Source: Chitinophagales bacterium
GTDB lineage: Bacteria; Bacteroidota; Bacteroidia; Chitinophagales; CAIODY01
Length of the DNA: 64,000 nucleotides
Reading direction: 5' to 3'
Assembly: GCA_947449695.1 (NCBI GenBank)
Contig: CANFST010000011.1
Location: forward strand, 1-64,000
Position numbers and translations under genes: made by a program. Under the pieces are notes generated by a model that was given only the letters and a program-made list of their open reading frames with translations, was not told where the DNA came from and searched no databases. Of this stretch, positions 24,847 through 32,136 are shown piece by piece (position 1 is the first letter of the stretch; every line of letters begins with the position of its first letter).

Positions 24847-25209
24847 ATGATAATCGCCAAAAATATATTTACAATTTCATGCTTTTTTTTCCTATTCACA
24901 GCTTGCCAGAATAAAATAGCTTTTGATAAAACAGGCTGGATAAAACAAGATGATTTAAAAATGTATCCCAATCGTATCAATATGTTGGATGATTTAATCA
25001 GACATCATAAATTAATTGGTTTAACCTATCGGCAATTGATTGATTCAATTGGCGAACCTGAAGAAAATATAAATGGCGGTAGTCTTACAATTTATTACAA
25101 CATAATCACCGACTATAAACACGATATAGACCCAGTTTATAGTCAAACATTACAATTTGCGTTTGATAAGGATAGCATTGTTAAAAGCTTTAGGTTAGAT
25201 AACAATTGA
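24847..25209 (+). CDS. Small hypothetical lipoprotein
   Basis: A 120-residue protein with a signal peptide ending in the lipobox FLFTAC (Cys about 20). The middle, IGLTYRQLIDSIGEPEE followed by a beta-rich C-terminus, resembles the SmpA/BamE helix-loop-strand arrangement (G-x-T-x-x-x-V/L-x-x-x-x-G-x-P). I give this only as a resemblance. No operon partner is evident. Confidence 0.6.
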   Translation: MIIAKNIFTISCFFFLFTACQNKIAFDKTGWIKQDDLKMYPNRINMLDDLIRHHKLIGLTYRQLIDSIGEPEENINGGSLTIYYNIITDYKHDIDPVYSQTLQFAFDKDSIVKSFRLDNN

Positions 25210-25233
25210 AAACGAAATCTTGAATTAAACAAA

Positions 25234-25241
25234 TAAATTTG
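25234..25241 (+). promoter_or_regulatory. Promoter -7 box before the 25295-25717 gene
   Basis: TAAATTTG is a perfect -7 match, 53 nt upstream of ATG 25295. Confidence 0.5.
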
Positions 25242-25294
25242 CGAATCAAAAATCCTTTAAAAACCAATTTAAACTTTAAATACAATATAAAAAT

Positions 25295-25717
25295 ATGGCA
25301 ACTTTAAAATTCAATAGGGCAAATGAATGGATGAATAGAGCAAGGGCTTATAAAATTTATATAGATGGTAATAAGATAGGCGAAATTGCTAACGGACAAA
25401 CTAATACCACTGAAATAAAAGCAGGGCAATACAGTATTGTGGCTAAAATTGACTGGTGCAGTTCACAAGAACTGATTATTAATATAGCCGAAAACGAAAT
25501 AAAAGAATTAGATGTATGTGCTTATAAAATTTCAAGATGGCTGATGCCAGTTGGTTTAGGCATTTTTATAATACATGGAATATTCAGATACCTGCTTTAT
25601 CTCGATAGCAGTTACTACTATATAATTCCGTTTATTTTTCTTTTAATAATAATCTATTTTGCATCAATTGGTCGAAAAAAATATTTGCTTTTAACCGAAT
25701 CAAAAGCAACAACTTAA
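25295..25717 (+). CDS. Hypothetical protein, PEGA-like domain plus two TM helices
   Basis: A 140-residue protein. The first 75 residues (IYIDGNKIGEIANGQTNTTE, IKAGQYSIVAKIDWCSS) look like a PEGA/DUF2846-type beta-sandwich. Two closely spaced TM helices follow (about 83-103 and 108-128) and a short basic tail. There is no signal peptide, so the soluble domain is probably cytoplasmic. Function unknown; it has its own -7 box. Confidence 0.6.
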   Translation: MATLKFNRANEWMNRARAYKIYIDGNKIGEIANGQTNTTEIKAGQYSIVAKIDWCSSQELIINIAENEIKELDVCAYKISRWLMPVGLGIFIIHGIFRYLLYLDSSYYYIIPFIFLLIIIYFASIGRKKYLLLTESKATT

Positions 25718-25784
25718 AAATATATTATTCTATCAGGTGGCACATCTTGTATCTATGATTATTTATTAGCCACTATTTATTGCT

Positions 25785-25792
25785 TACTTTTG
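25785..25792 (+). promoter_or_regulatory. Promoter -7 box of purM
   Basis: TACTTTTG, a perfect match, is 16 nt before ATG 25809. Confidence 0.6.
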
Positions 25793-25808
25793 CATTTTAA
25801 AATAAAGT

Positions 25809-26996
25809 ATGTCGCAAGTTCAATCTGTATCCGAAAAATATAATGCTCGTGGTGTAAGCTCAACAAAAGGCGAAGTACATGCAGCAGTTAAAAATTTAGA
25901 TAAAGGAATTTATCCGAAAGCATTTTGTAAAATTTATCCAGATTACATTACTCATGATGAAAAGTATTGTCTTATCAGTCATGCCGATGGTGCAGGTACT
26001 AAAAGCATTTTAGCTTATTTATATTGGAAAGAAACCGGTGATGAAAGCGTATGGTTAAACATAGCTCAGGATGCTATTGTGATGAATACAGATGATTTAA
26101 TATGTGTAGGCGCAACTAATAACATGTGTTTCACCTCAACTATTGGCAGAAACAAAAATCATATAGATGGTAATGTGATTGCAAAAGTAATTGAAGGTAG
26201 TGCTGTTTTTTTTGAATCCATGAAAAAGCATGATGTACAAATTTATTTCATGGGTGGTGAAACTGCTGATGTAGGCGATTTAGTTCGTACCATAATAATA
26301 GATGGAACTATCACTTGCCGATTAGAAAGAAACGAAGTAATTGATAATGCTAATATAAAAGCAGGTAATGTAATAGTGGGTTTTGCATCTGATGGTCAAA
26401 CAAATTATGAAACAGAATATAACAGTGGCATTGGTAGCAATGGTATCACCTCAGCTCGTCATGATGTGATGAGTAAATATTATGAAAATGCTTTCCCTGA
26501 AAGTTATGACCCAATGGTACCTTCATCAGTGAGGTTTACAGGTAATTTTAAACTAACTGATATTGAATCAGAAACTAAATTGCCAGTTGGGAAATTATTA
26601 CTCTCTCCTACCCGAACATATTTGCCAGTAGTAAAAAAAATATTTGAAGCAGTAGGCAAAAAAAATATTCATGGCATGGTTCATTGCAGTGGTGGTGGGC
26701 AAACTAAGGTGTTACATTTTGTTGATGACCTAAATATCATTAAAGATAACTTGTTTGAAGTACCACCAGTGTTTAAATTAATACAAACACAATCAAAAAC
26801 CGATTGGAAAGAAATGTATCAGGTATTTAATATGGGACATCGATTAGAAATGTATGTAGATGAATCCATTGCTCAGCAATTGATTGAAATTGCTACCTCA
26901 TTTAATTTAGAAGCAAAAATTATAGGCAGAGTTGAAAAGGCTGAAACAAAAACTGTTACCTTAAATTCATCAAACGGTAATTTCATTTATCATTAA
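25809..26996 (+). CDS. purM: Phosphoribosylformylglycinamidine cyclo-ligase (AIR synthase)
   Basis: A 395-residue purine biosynthesis enzyme that closes FGAM to AIR with ATP. It is the longer Bacteroidota type of PurM. Motifs seen are LISHADGAGTKSILA, NTDDLICVGATNN, YFMGGETADVGDLVRT, GFASDGQTNYETE and MVHCSGGGQTKVL, with NMGHRLEMYV near the C-terminus. The next gene (DciA-like) starts 4 nt after the stop, forming a two-gene unit. Confidence 0.9.
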   Translation: MSQVQSVSEKYNARGVSSTKGEVHAAVKNLDKGIYPKAFCKIYPDYITHDEKYCLISHADGAGTKSILAYLYWKETGDESVWLNIAQDAIVMNTDDLICVGATNNMCFTSTIGRNKNHIDGNVIAKVIEGSAVFFESMKKHDVQIYFMGGETADVGDLVRTIIIDGTITCRLERNEVIDNANIKAGNVIVGFASDGQTNYETEYNSGIGSNGITSARHDVMSKYYENAFPESYDPMVPSSVRFTGNFKLTDIESETKLPVGKLLLSPTRTYLPVVKKIFEAVGKKNIHGMVHCSGGGQTKVLHFVDDLNIIKDNLFEVPPVFKLIQTQSKTDWKEMYQVFNMGHRLEMYVDESIAQQLIEIATSFNLEAKIIGRVEKAETKTVTLNSSNGNFIYH

Positions 26997-26999
26997 TCA

Positions 27000-27296
27000 A
27001 TGGCTTCAAAACGCAGCAACGATATGCCTTTGAGCGAAGCAATCAATAAAATGTTGCATAGCTATCATTTAGCTGATAGAGTTCAATTGGCTGATTTAAA
27101 AACTAATTGGGAAAAGCTATTTGGAAAAACTATGTCAAAATATTCTAAACCTTTAAGTTTGGATAAAGGACAATTGAAAATATATGTTGAACAGGCTCCA
27201 TTGAAAATGCAAATTAATTACAACAAAGAAAAAGTGATCACCATCATTAATGATTATTTTAAAATCAAAGTAGTTAATTCATTAGTAATTGTTTAA
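27000..27296 (+). CDS. DUF721/DciA-like protein
   Basis: A 98-residue protein with the DUF721 layout: an N-terminal helix PLSEAINKMLHSY, the conserved WEKLFGKTMSKYSKPLSLDKGQLKIYVEQAPLKMQI block (given here only as key residues W35, G39, K46 onward) and a C-terminal strand. DciA proteins help load the replicative helicase DnaB; the short Bacteroidota forms have only the KH-like part. It follows purM with a 4-nt gap. Confidence 0.75.
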   Translation: MASKRSNDMPLSEAINKMLHSYHLADRVQLADLKTNWEKLFGKTMSKYSKPLSLDKGQLKIYVEQAPLKMQINYNKEKVITIINDYFKIKVVNSLVIV

Positions 27297-27382
27297 AACC
27301 AATCAAACATTTCCACATTTTAAATCTTAAATGTTAGTAGTAAATTGAAGCAAAACGAGCATATTTGCGTATTCATAAAATT

Positions 27383-28300
27383 TTGAAAAAGTACACCCGA
27401 AATATAATTGCTTTAATTGTTCTACTGTTGTTAAGCTTTCAAATAACATCAGCCAAGCATCGTTCGGTATGGTCGAATCAAGGTAAGAAAACCAACAACT
27501 ATTTCGACTTTGGCATTGCTACTGGCTTGGGGAATTATTATGGCGATATTGTTCCAACATTTTTTTCATTTCAGCAGTTACACCCTGATATGGGAATCTT
27601 TGCAAGATATAATATCGGCAATTATCTGGCTTTCCGCTCTACATTTATTTATGGTGCAATTTCAGGTGATGATAAATACTATAAAAATGCTGCTAGAAAT
27701 TTAAGTTTCAGATCAAACTTATGGGAATGGGGTGCAACAATGGAAATTAACTTAATGTCGTTTCATGCCTTTAATAGAACAAAAAATAATTTTGCTCCTT
27801 ACTTGTTTTTTGGAATAGCTGCTTTTCATTTTAATCCAGAAACACAATATGAAGGCACATGGTATTATTTACAACCTTTAGGTACTGAAGGACAAGGTTT
27901 ATCAGCGGCATATGGAACCAAGTATTCCCAATTTGGCATTTCACTTCCAATTGGCGGTGGTTTAAAATACAGGCTGCAAACCAGTTATAATAATTTTATT
28001 ACTGTTGGTGCTGAATTTGGTATCAGAAAAACATTTACTGATTATTTGGATGATGTAAGTAAAGCACACATGAGTTATGGTTGGTATGATTCAATCAAAA
28101 CTTTTAATGGTGTTTTAGCTGCTGATTTAGCTTTCAGAGAAGATGAATATTTTGCGCAAAAAAATAATACACCACTTGTAAAAATGTATTCGCCTGACCT
28201 TCGCAGAGGCAATGAAAATAATAAAGATTGGTATTATTTTGGCAACATCACAATTAGTTATGTTTTTGGACGAAAAGGAAGATTACACTTTGCTAGATAA
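27383..28300 (+). CDS. DUF6089-type outer-membrane beta-barrel protein (first of a pair)
   Basis: About 305 residues. A TTG at 27365 overlaps a -7-like box (CATATTTG, 27360-27367). The TTG at 27383 gives an ideal signal peptide (MKKYTRNIIALIV...ITSA), so I start there. The mature protein has many aromatic beta strands and the segment LGTEGQGLSAAYG followed by FGISLPIGGGLKYRL. The C-terminus ITISYVFG is typical of outer-membrane barrels. The next gene, 4 nt downstream, is a paralogue. The family is found in Bacteroidota and its function is unknown. Confidence 0.78.
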   Translation: MKKYTRNIIALIVLLLLSFQITSAKHRSVWSNQGKKTNNYFDFGIATGLGNYYGDIVPTFFSFQQLHPDMGIFARYNIGNYLAFRSTFIYGAISGDDKYYKNAARNLSFRSNLWEWGATMEINLMSFHAFNRTKNNFAPYLFFGIAAFHFNPETQYEGTWYYLQPLGTEGQGLSAAYGTKYSQFGISLPIGGGLKYRLQTSYNNFITVGAEFGIRKTFTDYLDDVSKAHMSYGWYDSIKTFNGVLAADLAFREDEYFAQKNNTPLVKMYSPDLRRGNENNKDWYYFGNITISYVFGRKGRLHFAR

Positions 28301-28303
28301 ATT

Positions 28304-29188
28304 ATGAAAAAAATATTTTTAACTATTGGCATCATCAGTATGTGTGCATTTAATATTCATGCGCAATTAACTGAATTTGGATTACAAATTGGCGAAATGC
28401 ATTATATCGGCGATATGACAGTGCATAAATTAGGCGACAGAAAAGAAGCACATGTTGCCTATGGCGCATTTTTTCGCAATACATTTTTGCATGGTTATCT
28501 ATCAGCTCGATTAGGACTTACATTAGGAAAAATATCAGGCAACGATAAAGATTTCAACCCATCCGGAAGTTTATTTCACCGCAATTTGAATTTCGATTCA
28601 TATGTACAGGATTTCAATTTAATTTTTGATGTTAATTTGTTAGGCATTAATCCGTGCGAACAAAAATTCTTTTCTCCATTCATTAGTGGTGGTATTTCTG
28701 TTTTCCATTTTAATCCAATTGCAGATTATTATGGGCAAATTGTAAATCTGCAATCACTCGGTACAGAGGGGCAAGGCATTGCACAATTTGGCAATGTGCC
28801 AAAATATTCATTAATCCAACCATCATTTCCTGTAGGTGGTGGAATCAAATTTGTTTGCAGAGATGTCTTTATTGTTTCGCTTTCGGTTATGTATCATTTC
28901 ACTAATACGGATTATCTGGATGACGTAAGCGGCAATTATTACGACCCTCAAATCATTCAAAAATACAATGGGAAAGCAGCAGCATATTTATCTAATCGTT
29001 CTGATTACCAGATAAAATATGATGCAACAGGTGTTGGTAATATCAAACGTGGTGATGCCTCTAAAAAAGATGCTTTTATAGTTAGCTCTATTGATATTAC
29101 TTATATCATTCAAATGAGATGTGGAAGAAATTTTAAAGGTTTAAAATACCAACGTGGAGGTGCAACAAAATGCGCCAATGATTTCTAA
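28304..29188 (+). CDS. DUF6089-type outer-membrane beta-barrel protein (second of a pair)
   Basis: A 294-residue protein with signal peptide MKKIFLTIGIISMCAFNIHAQ. It shares with its upstream neighbour the layout GEMHYIGDM / YGAFFRN near the start, the motif LGTEGQGIAQFG, the strand FPVGGGIKFV and NTDYLDDVSGNYYD (compare TDYLDDVSK upstream). The two are clearly paralogues from a tandem duplication and start 4 nt apart, so they are cotranscribed and may form a heteromeric or sequentially acting pair. Confidence 0.78.
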   Translation: MKKIFLTIGIISMCAFNIHAQLTEFGLQIGEMHYIGDMTVHKLGDRKEAHVAYGAFFRNTFLHGYLSARLGLTLGKISGNDKDFNPSGSLFHRNLNFDSYVQDFNLIFDVNLLGINPCEQKFFSPFISGGISVFHFNPIADYYGQIVNLQSLGTEGQGIAQFGNVPKYSLIQPSFPVGGGIKFVCRDVFIVSLSVMYHFTNTDYLDDVSGNYYDPQIIQKYNGKAAAYLSNRSDYQIKYDATGVGNIKRGDASKKDAFIVSSIDITYIIQMRCGRNFKGLKYQRGGATKCANDF

Positions 29189-29209
29189 TTCATCCAAATA
29201 CTTTTTTGA

Positions 29210-30349
29210 ATGAATAAAATTCCACTTCACCAAATTCATCTTATAGGCAACGAACAGCATTACATCAATCAAACTCTTCAGTCGGGACTGATTTCAGGCG
29301 ATGGGCTTTTTACGAAACAATGTCAGGAATATTTTGAAAAAAAATATCATTTCAAAAAATGCCTGCTAACCAGCAGTTGCACCGATGCTTTGGAGATGGC
29401 AGCATTACTCATCAATATTCAATCTGAAGATGAAGTGATAATTCCTTCTTTCACTTTTCCATCTACTGCTAATGCTTTTTTATTACAAGGCGCAAAAATA
29501 ATTTTCGCTGATAGCAATTCAAATCACCCCAATATAGATGTAGTTGAAATTGAAAAATTAATCACAAAAAAAACCAAAGCAATTATTGTGGTTCATTATG
29601 CTGGTGTGGCTTGTGATATGGATTCCATCATGGCTTTGGCAAGCAAATACAATCTTTTTGTGGTAGAAGATGCTGCCCAATGTATAGATAGTTTTTATAA
29701 GGATAAACCTTTAGGAAGTTTAGGGCATTTGGCAACATTTAGTTTTCATGCTACAAAAAATATTACTTGCGGCGAAGGAGGAATGCTCATCATCAATGAT
29801 GAAAAACTAATTCATCGTGCCGAAATTATCAGAGATAAAGGCACTTCCAAAGCCCAGTTTATAAGAGGTGAAATTGATAAATACGAATGGGTAGATATAG
29901 GCTCATCATTTTTGATGTCAGAAATTTCAGCAGCATTTTTGATGGCGCAATTAGAATCGATGAATGAAATTCAGGCACTGCGAAAAGAAAAATGGAATTA
30001 TTATTTCAGGCAATTAAACACACTCAGTGAAAAAGGCTATTTCAAACTACCTTTTGTGCCTGCATTTGCAAATGGTCATAATGCACACATTTTTTATCTG
30101 GAATGTAAAAACGAAAAAGAAAGAAACGCATTGATTGGTTTTTTAAAACAGCACCATATCCAAGCGGCATTCCATTATCAGCCGCTACATCTGAGTTCGT
30201 TTTATCTGAAAAACAATCAAAAGGAAAATTTATTAAATGCCGAAAAATTTGCTTCAACTATAATTCGGTTACCATTATTTACGAATATTAAAACTGAAGA
30301 AATTGATTTTGTCATTTCAAAAATCAATGATTTTTTTAGGGCAGTTTAA
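29210..30349 (+). CDS. wecE: WecE/RffA-type sugar aminotransferase (DegT/DnrJ family)
   Basis: A 379-residue PLP enzyme of the DegT/DnrJ/EryC1/StrS family. Visible are SGLISGDGLFTKQC, SSCTDALEMAALL, PSFTFPSTANAFL, VHYAGVACDMD, VVEDAAQC and FSFHATKNITCGEGG, with the PLP lysine in ATKN. This set fits dTDP-4-amino-4,6-dideoxygalactose transaminase best. It probably makes a 4-amino sugar for surface glycans. It follows the DUF6089 pair by 21 nt, so it may share their transcript, though no glycan cluster surrounds it. Confidence 0.82.
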   Translation: MNKIPLHQIHLIGNEQHYINQTLQSGLISGDGLFTKQCQEYFEKKYHFKKCLLTSSCTDALEMAALLINIQSEDEVIIPSFTFPSTANAFLLQGAKIIFADSNSNHPNIDVVEIEKLITKKTKAIIVVHYAGVACDMDSIMALASKYNLFVVEDAAQCIDSFYKDKPLGSLGHLATFSFHATKNITCGEGGMLIINDEKLIHRAEIIRDKGTSKAQFIRGEIDKYEWVDIGSSFLMSEISAAFLMAQLESMNEIQALRKEKWNYYFRQLNTLSEKGYFKLPFVPAFANGHNAHIFYLECKNEKERNALIGFLKQHHIQAAFHYQPLHLSSFYLKNNQKENLLNAEKFASTIIRLPLFTNIKTEEIDFVISKINDFFRAV

Positions 30350-30361
30350 ACTTTATCCATT

Positions 30362-30369
30362 TAACTTTG
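30362..30369 (+). promoter_or_regulatory. Promoter -7 box of the TPR gene
   Basis: TAACTTTG, a perfect match, lies 25 nt before ATG 30395 and downstream of the aminotransferase stop. Confidence 0.55.
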
Positions 30370-30394
30370 TTGCACCAATTATTACCATTTGTAC

Positions 30395-30703
30395 ATGACT
30401 GACAGGCAACAAAAATTAATGCACCTCCTTAGCGAAACACCAAACGACACATTCTTGTTGTTTGCTATGGGCTTAGAAATGGTTAAAGAAAATAACGACA
30501 ACAAAGCGTTAGAGTTTTTTAATAAAATATTAGCTGTTGATGAAAATTATTGTGCCTTGTATTATCATTTAGGTAAGCTATATGAACGTCAAAATAAAGA
30601 ACACGAAGCGATGTTTACTTATGAAAAAGGCTTACATATTTGTAAAAAGCTGAATGAGCAACAAAATTACAATGAATTGCGAAGTGCGTTAGATATGCTG
30701 TAA
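30395..30703 (+). CDS. Small TPR protein
   Basis: A 102-residue protein with two to three tetratricopeptide-like helix pairs: DTFLLFAMGLEMVKE, ALEFFNKILAVDENYCALYY and HLGKLYERQNKEHEAMFTYEKG. There is no signal peptide, so it is cytosolic and presumably a protein-protein adaptor. The frame opens at a TTG (30389), but ATG 30395 fits better with the promoter. Its stop codon TAA is part of the -7 box of tilS. Confidence 0.75.
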   Translation: MTDRQQKLMHLLSETPNDTFLLFAMGLEMVKENNDNKALEFFNKILAVDENYCALYYHLGKLYERQNKEHEAMFTYEKGLHICKKLNEQQNYNELRSALDML

Positions 30704-30708
30704 ATTTG
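30701..30708 (+). promoter_or_regulatory. Promoter -7 box of tilS
   Basis: TAAATTTG is a perfect -7 match that begins with the stop codon of the upstream TPR gene and ends 10 nt before the tilS ATG at 30719. Confidence 0.5.
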
Positions 30709-30718
30709 CAGCATCCAA

Positions 30719-32059
30719 ATGAAATTATTACCCGAATTTATTGATTTTAATATTGCCCAAAGGTTATTCAACAAAGGCAGTAAAGTGATTGTGGCTTGCA
30801 GTGGTGGCTGCGATTCAATTGTATTAGCACATTTATTTCAGCAGACTAATATTCAGATTGTATTAGCACATTGCAATTTTCAGCTTCGTGGCGATGAAGC
30901 AAATGAAGATGAAAAATTTGTAAACCAATTTGCTAAATTGTTGCAAGTTCCGTTTCATGTTATTCATTTCGAAACTGAAAAATTTGCCAATGAAAACAAA
31001 TTATCTATTCAGCAAGCTGCCCGGCAATTACGCTATGAATGGTTTGAACAATTAAGAAAAGAATTAAATTTCAATTACATCGCTACAGCTCATCATCTGA
31101 ATGACAGCATTGAAACTGTTTTTATTAATTTAATAAGAGGAACAGGCATTGCAGGATTAACGGGCATTGCAAAACACAATAAAAAAATAATCCGACCGCT
31201 TTTGTTTGCCAACAGAAATGAAATTGAAAATTACGCAGCAGAAAATAATTTGAAGTTCAGAACCGATAGCAGCAACCTTACTGATGATTATTTGCGGAAT
31301 AAAATACGGCATCATCTTTTGCCATTGCTGAATGAAATGAACCCGACATTTGAAAAAACAATGCAAAAAAACATTCTACATTTTGAACAGGCAGAAGACC
31401 TGTATCAAGTTGAGTTAAATAAAAAACTAAGAAAGATTGTTCAGCAAAAAAATAAAGAATACTGGATTGCTGTAAAACCTCTATTGCATTTATCATCTGC
31501 TTCAACCATTTTATTTGAAGCTTTAAAACCCTTTGGTTTCAATGTTTCACAAGCCGAAGAAGTTTTTTTGAATTTGAATGCCCAATCGGGCAAAACCTTT
31601 TTAGCTGAAAATTACCGCTTGATTAAACACCAGGATTTCTGGATAGTTGCCGAAAAGGAATCAGAAAAAAACAGTGTGATAGTTGTAGAACAAAATCAGG
31701 CTAAAGCAACAACTTCACTGGGTGATTTTCATTTTGAAATATTGGATTGGAATGCACAATCAAAAATTTCAACTGATGAAAATATCGCGATGTTGGATGC
31801 AAAAAACATTTCGTTTCCATTGTGCATCAGGCATTGGCAGCAAGGCGATTATTTTTATCCATTGGGCATGAATAAAAAGAAGAAAAAGCTGAGTGATTTT
31901 TTTGTACAGCAAAAATTATCCTTATCACAAAAAGAAAAAGTACAACTCATTTGCAATAACGATTATATTATATGGATTGCAGGCATGAGAGTAGATGAAC
32001 GCTTTAAGATTAAACCCAATACAAAAAAGGTTTTAAAAATTACTTTTAAAAGAACTTAA
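30719..32059 (+). CDS. tilS: tRNA(Ile)-lysidine synthase
   Basis: A 446-residue N-type ATP pyrophosphatase that converts C34 of tRNA-Ile(CAU) to lysidine. The PP-loop SGGCDS is at 28-33, followed by HCNFQLRGDEANEDE, IATAHHLNDSIETVFINLIRGTG and the family motif TDSSNLTDDYLRNKIRHHLLP. The C-terminal domain (CIRHWQQGDYFYPLG, KKLSDFFVQQK) is present, so the protein is full length. Probably transcribed from a -7 box overlapping the preceding stop codon. Confidence 0.93.
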   Translation: MKLLPEFIDFNIAQRLFNKGSKVIVACSGGCDSIVLAHLFQQTNIQIVLAHCNFQLRGDEANEDEKFVNQFAKLLQVPFHVIHFETEKFANENKLSIQQAARQLRYEWFEQLRKELNFNYIATAHHLNDSIETVFINLIRGTGIAGLTGIAKHNKKIIRPLLFANRNEIENYAAENNLKFRTDSSNLTDDYLRNKIRHHLLPLLNEMNPTFEKTMQKNILHFEQAEDLYQVELNKKLRKIVQQKNKEYWIAVKPLLHLSSASTILFEALKPFGFNVSQAEEVFLNLNAQSGKTFLAENYRLIKHQDFWIVAEKESEKNSVIVVEQNQAKATTSLGDFHFEILDWNAQSKISTDENIAMLDAKNISFPLCIRHWQQGDYFYPLGMNKKKKKLSDFFVQQKLSLSQKEKVQLICNNDYIIWIAGMRVDERFKIKPNTKKVLKITFKRT

Positions 32060-32136
32060 AATAGCTTACATCATTTCTTGTTTTCATTTGCTTAAATGAA
32101 AAGCAAGCCTCAACTTAGCGGATTGTAAAAATACCA

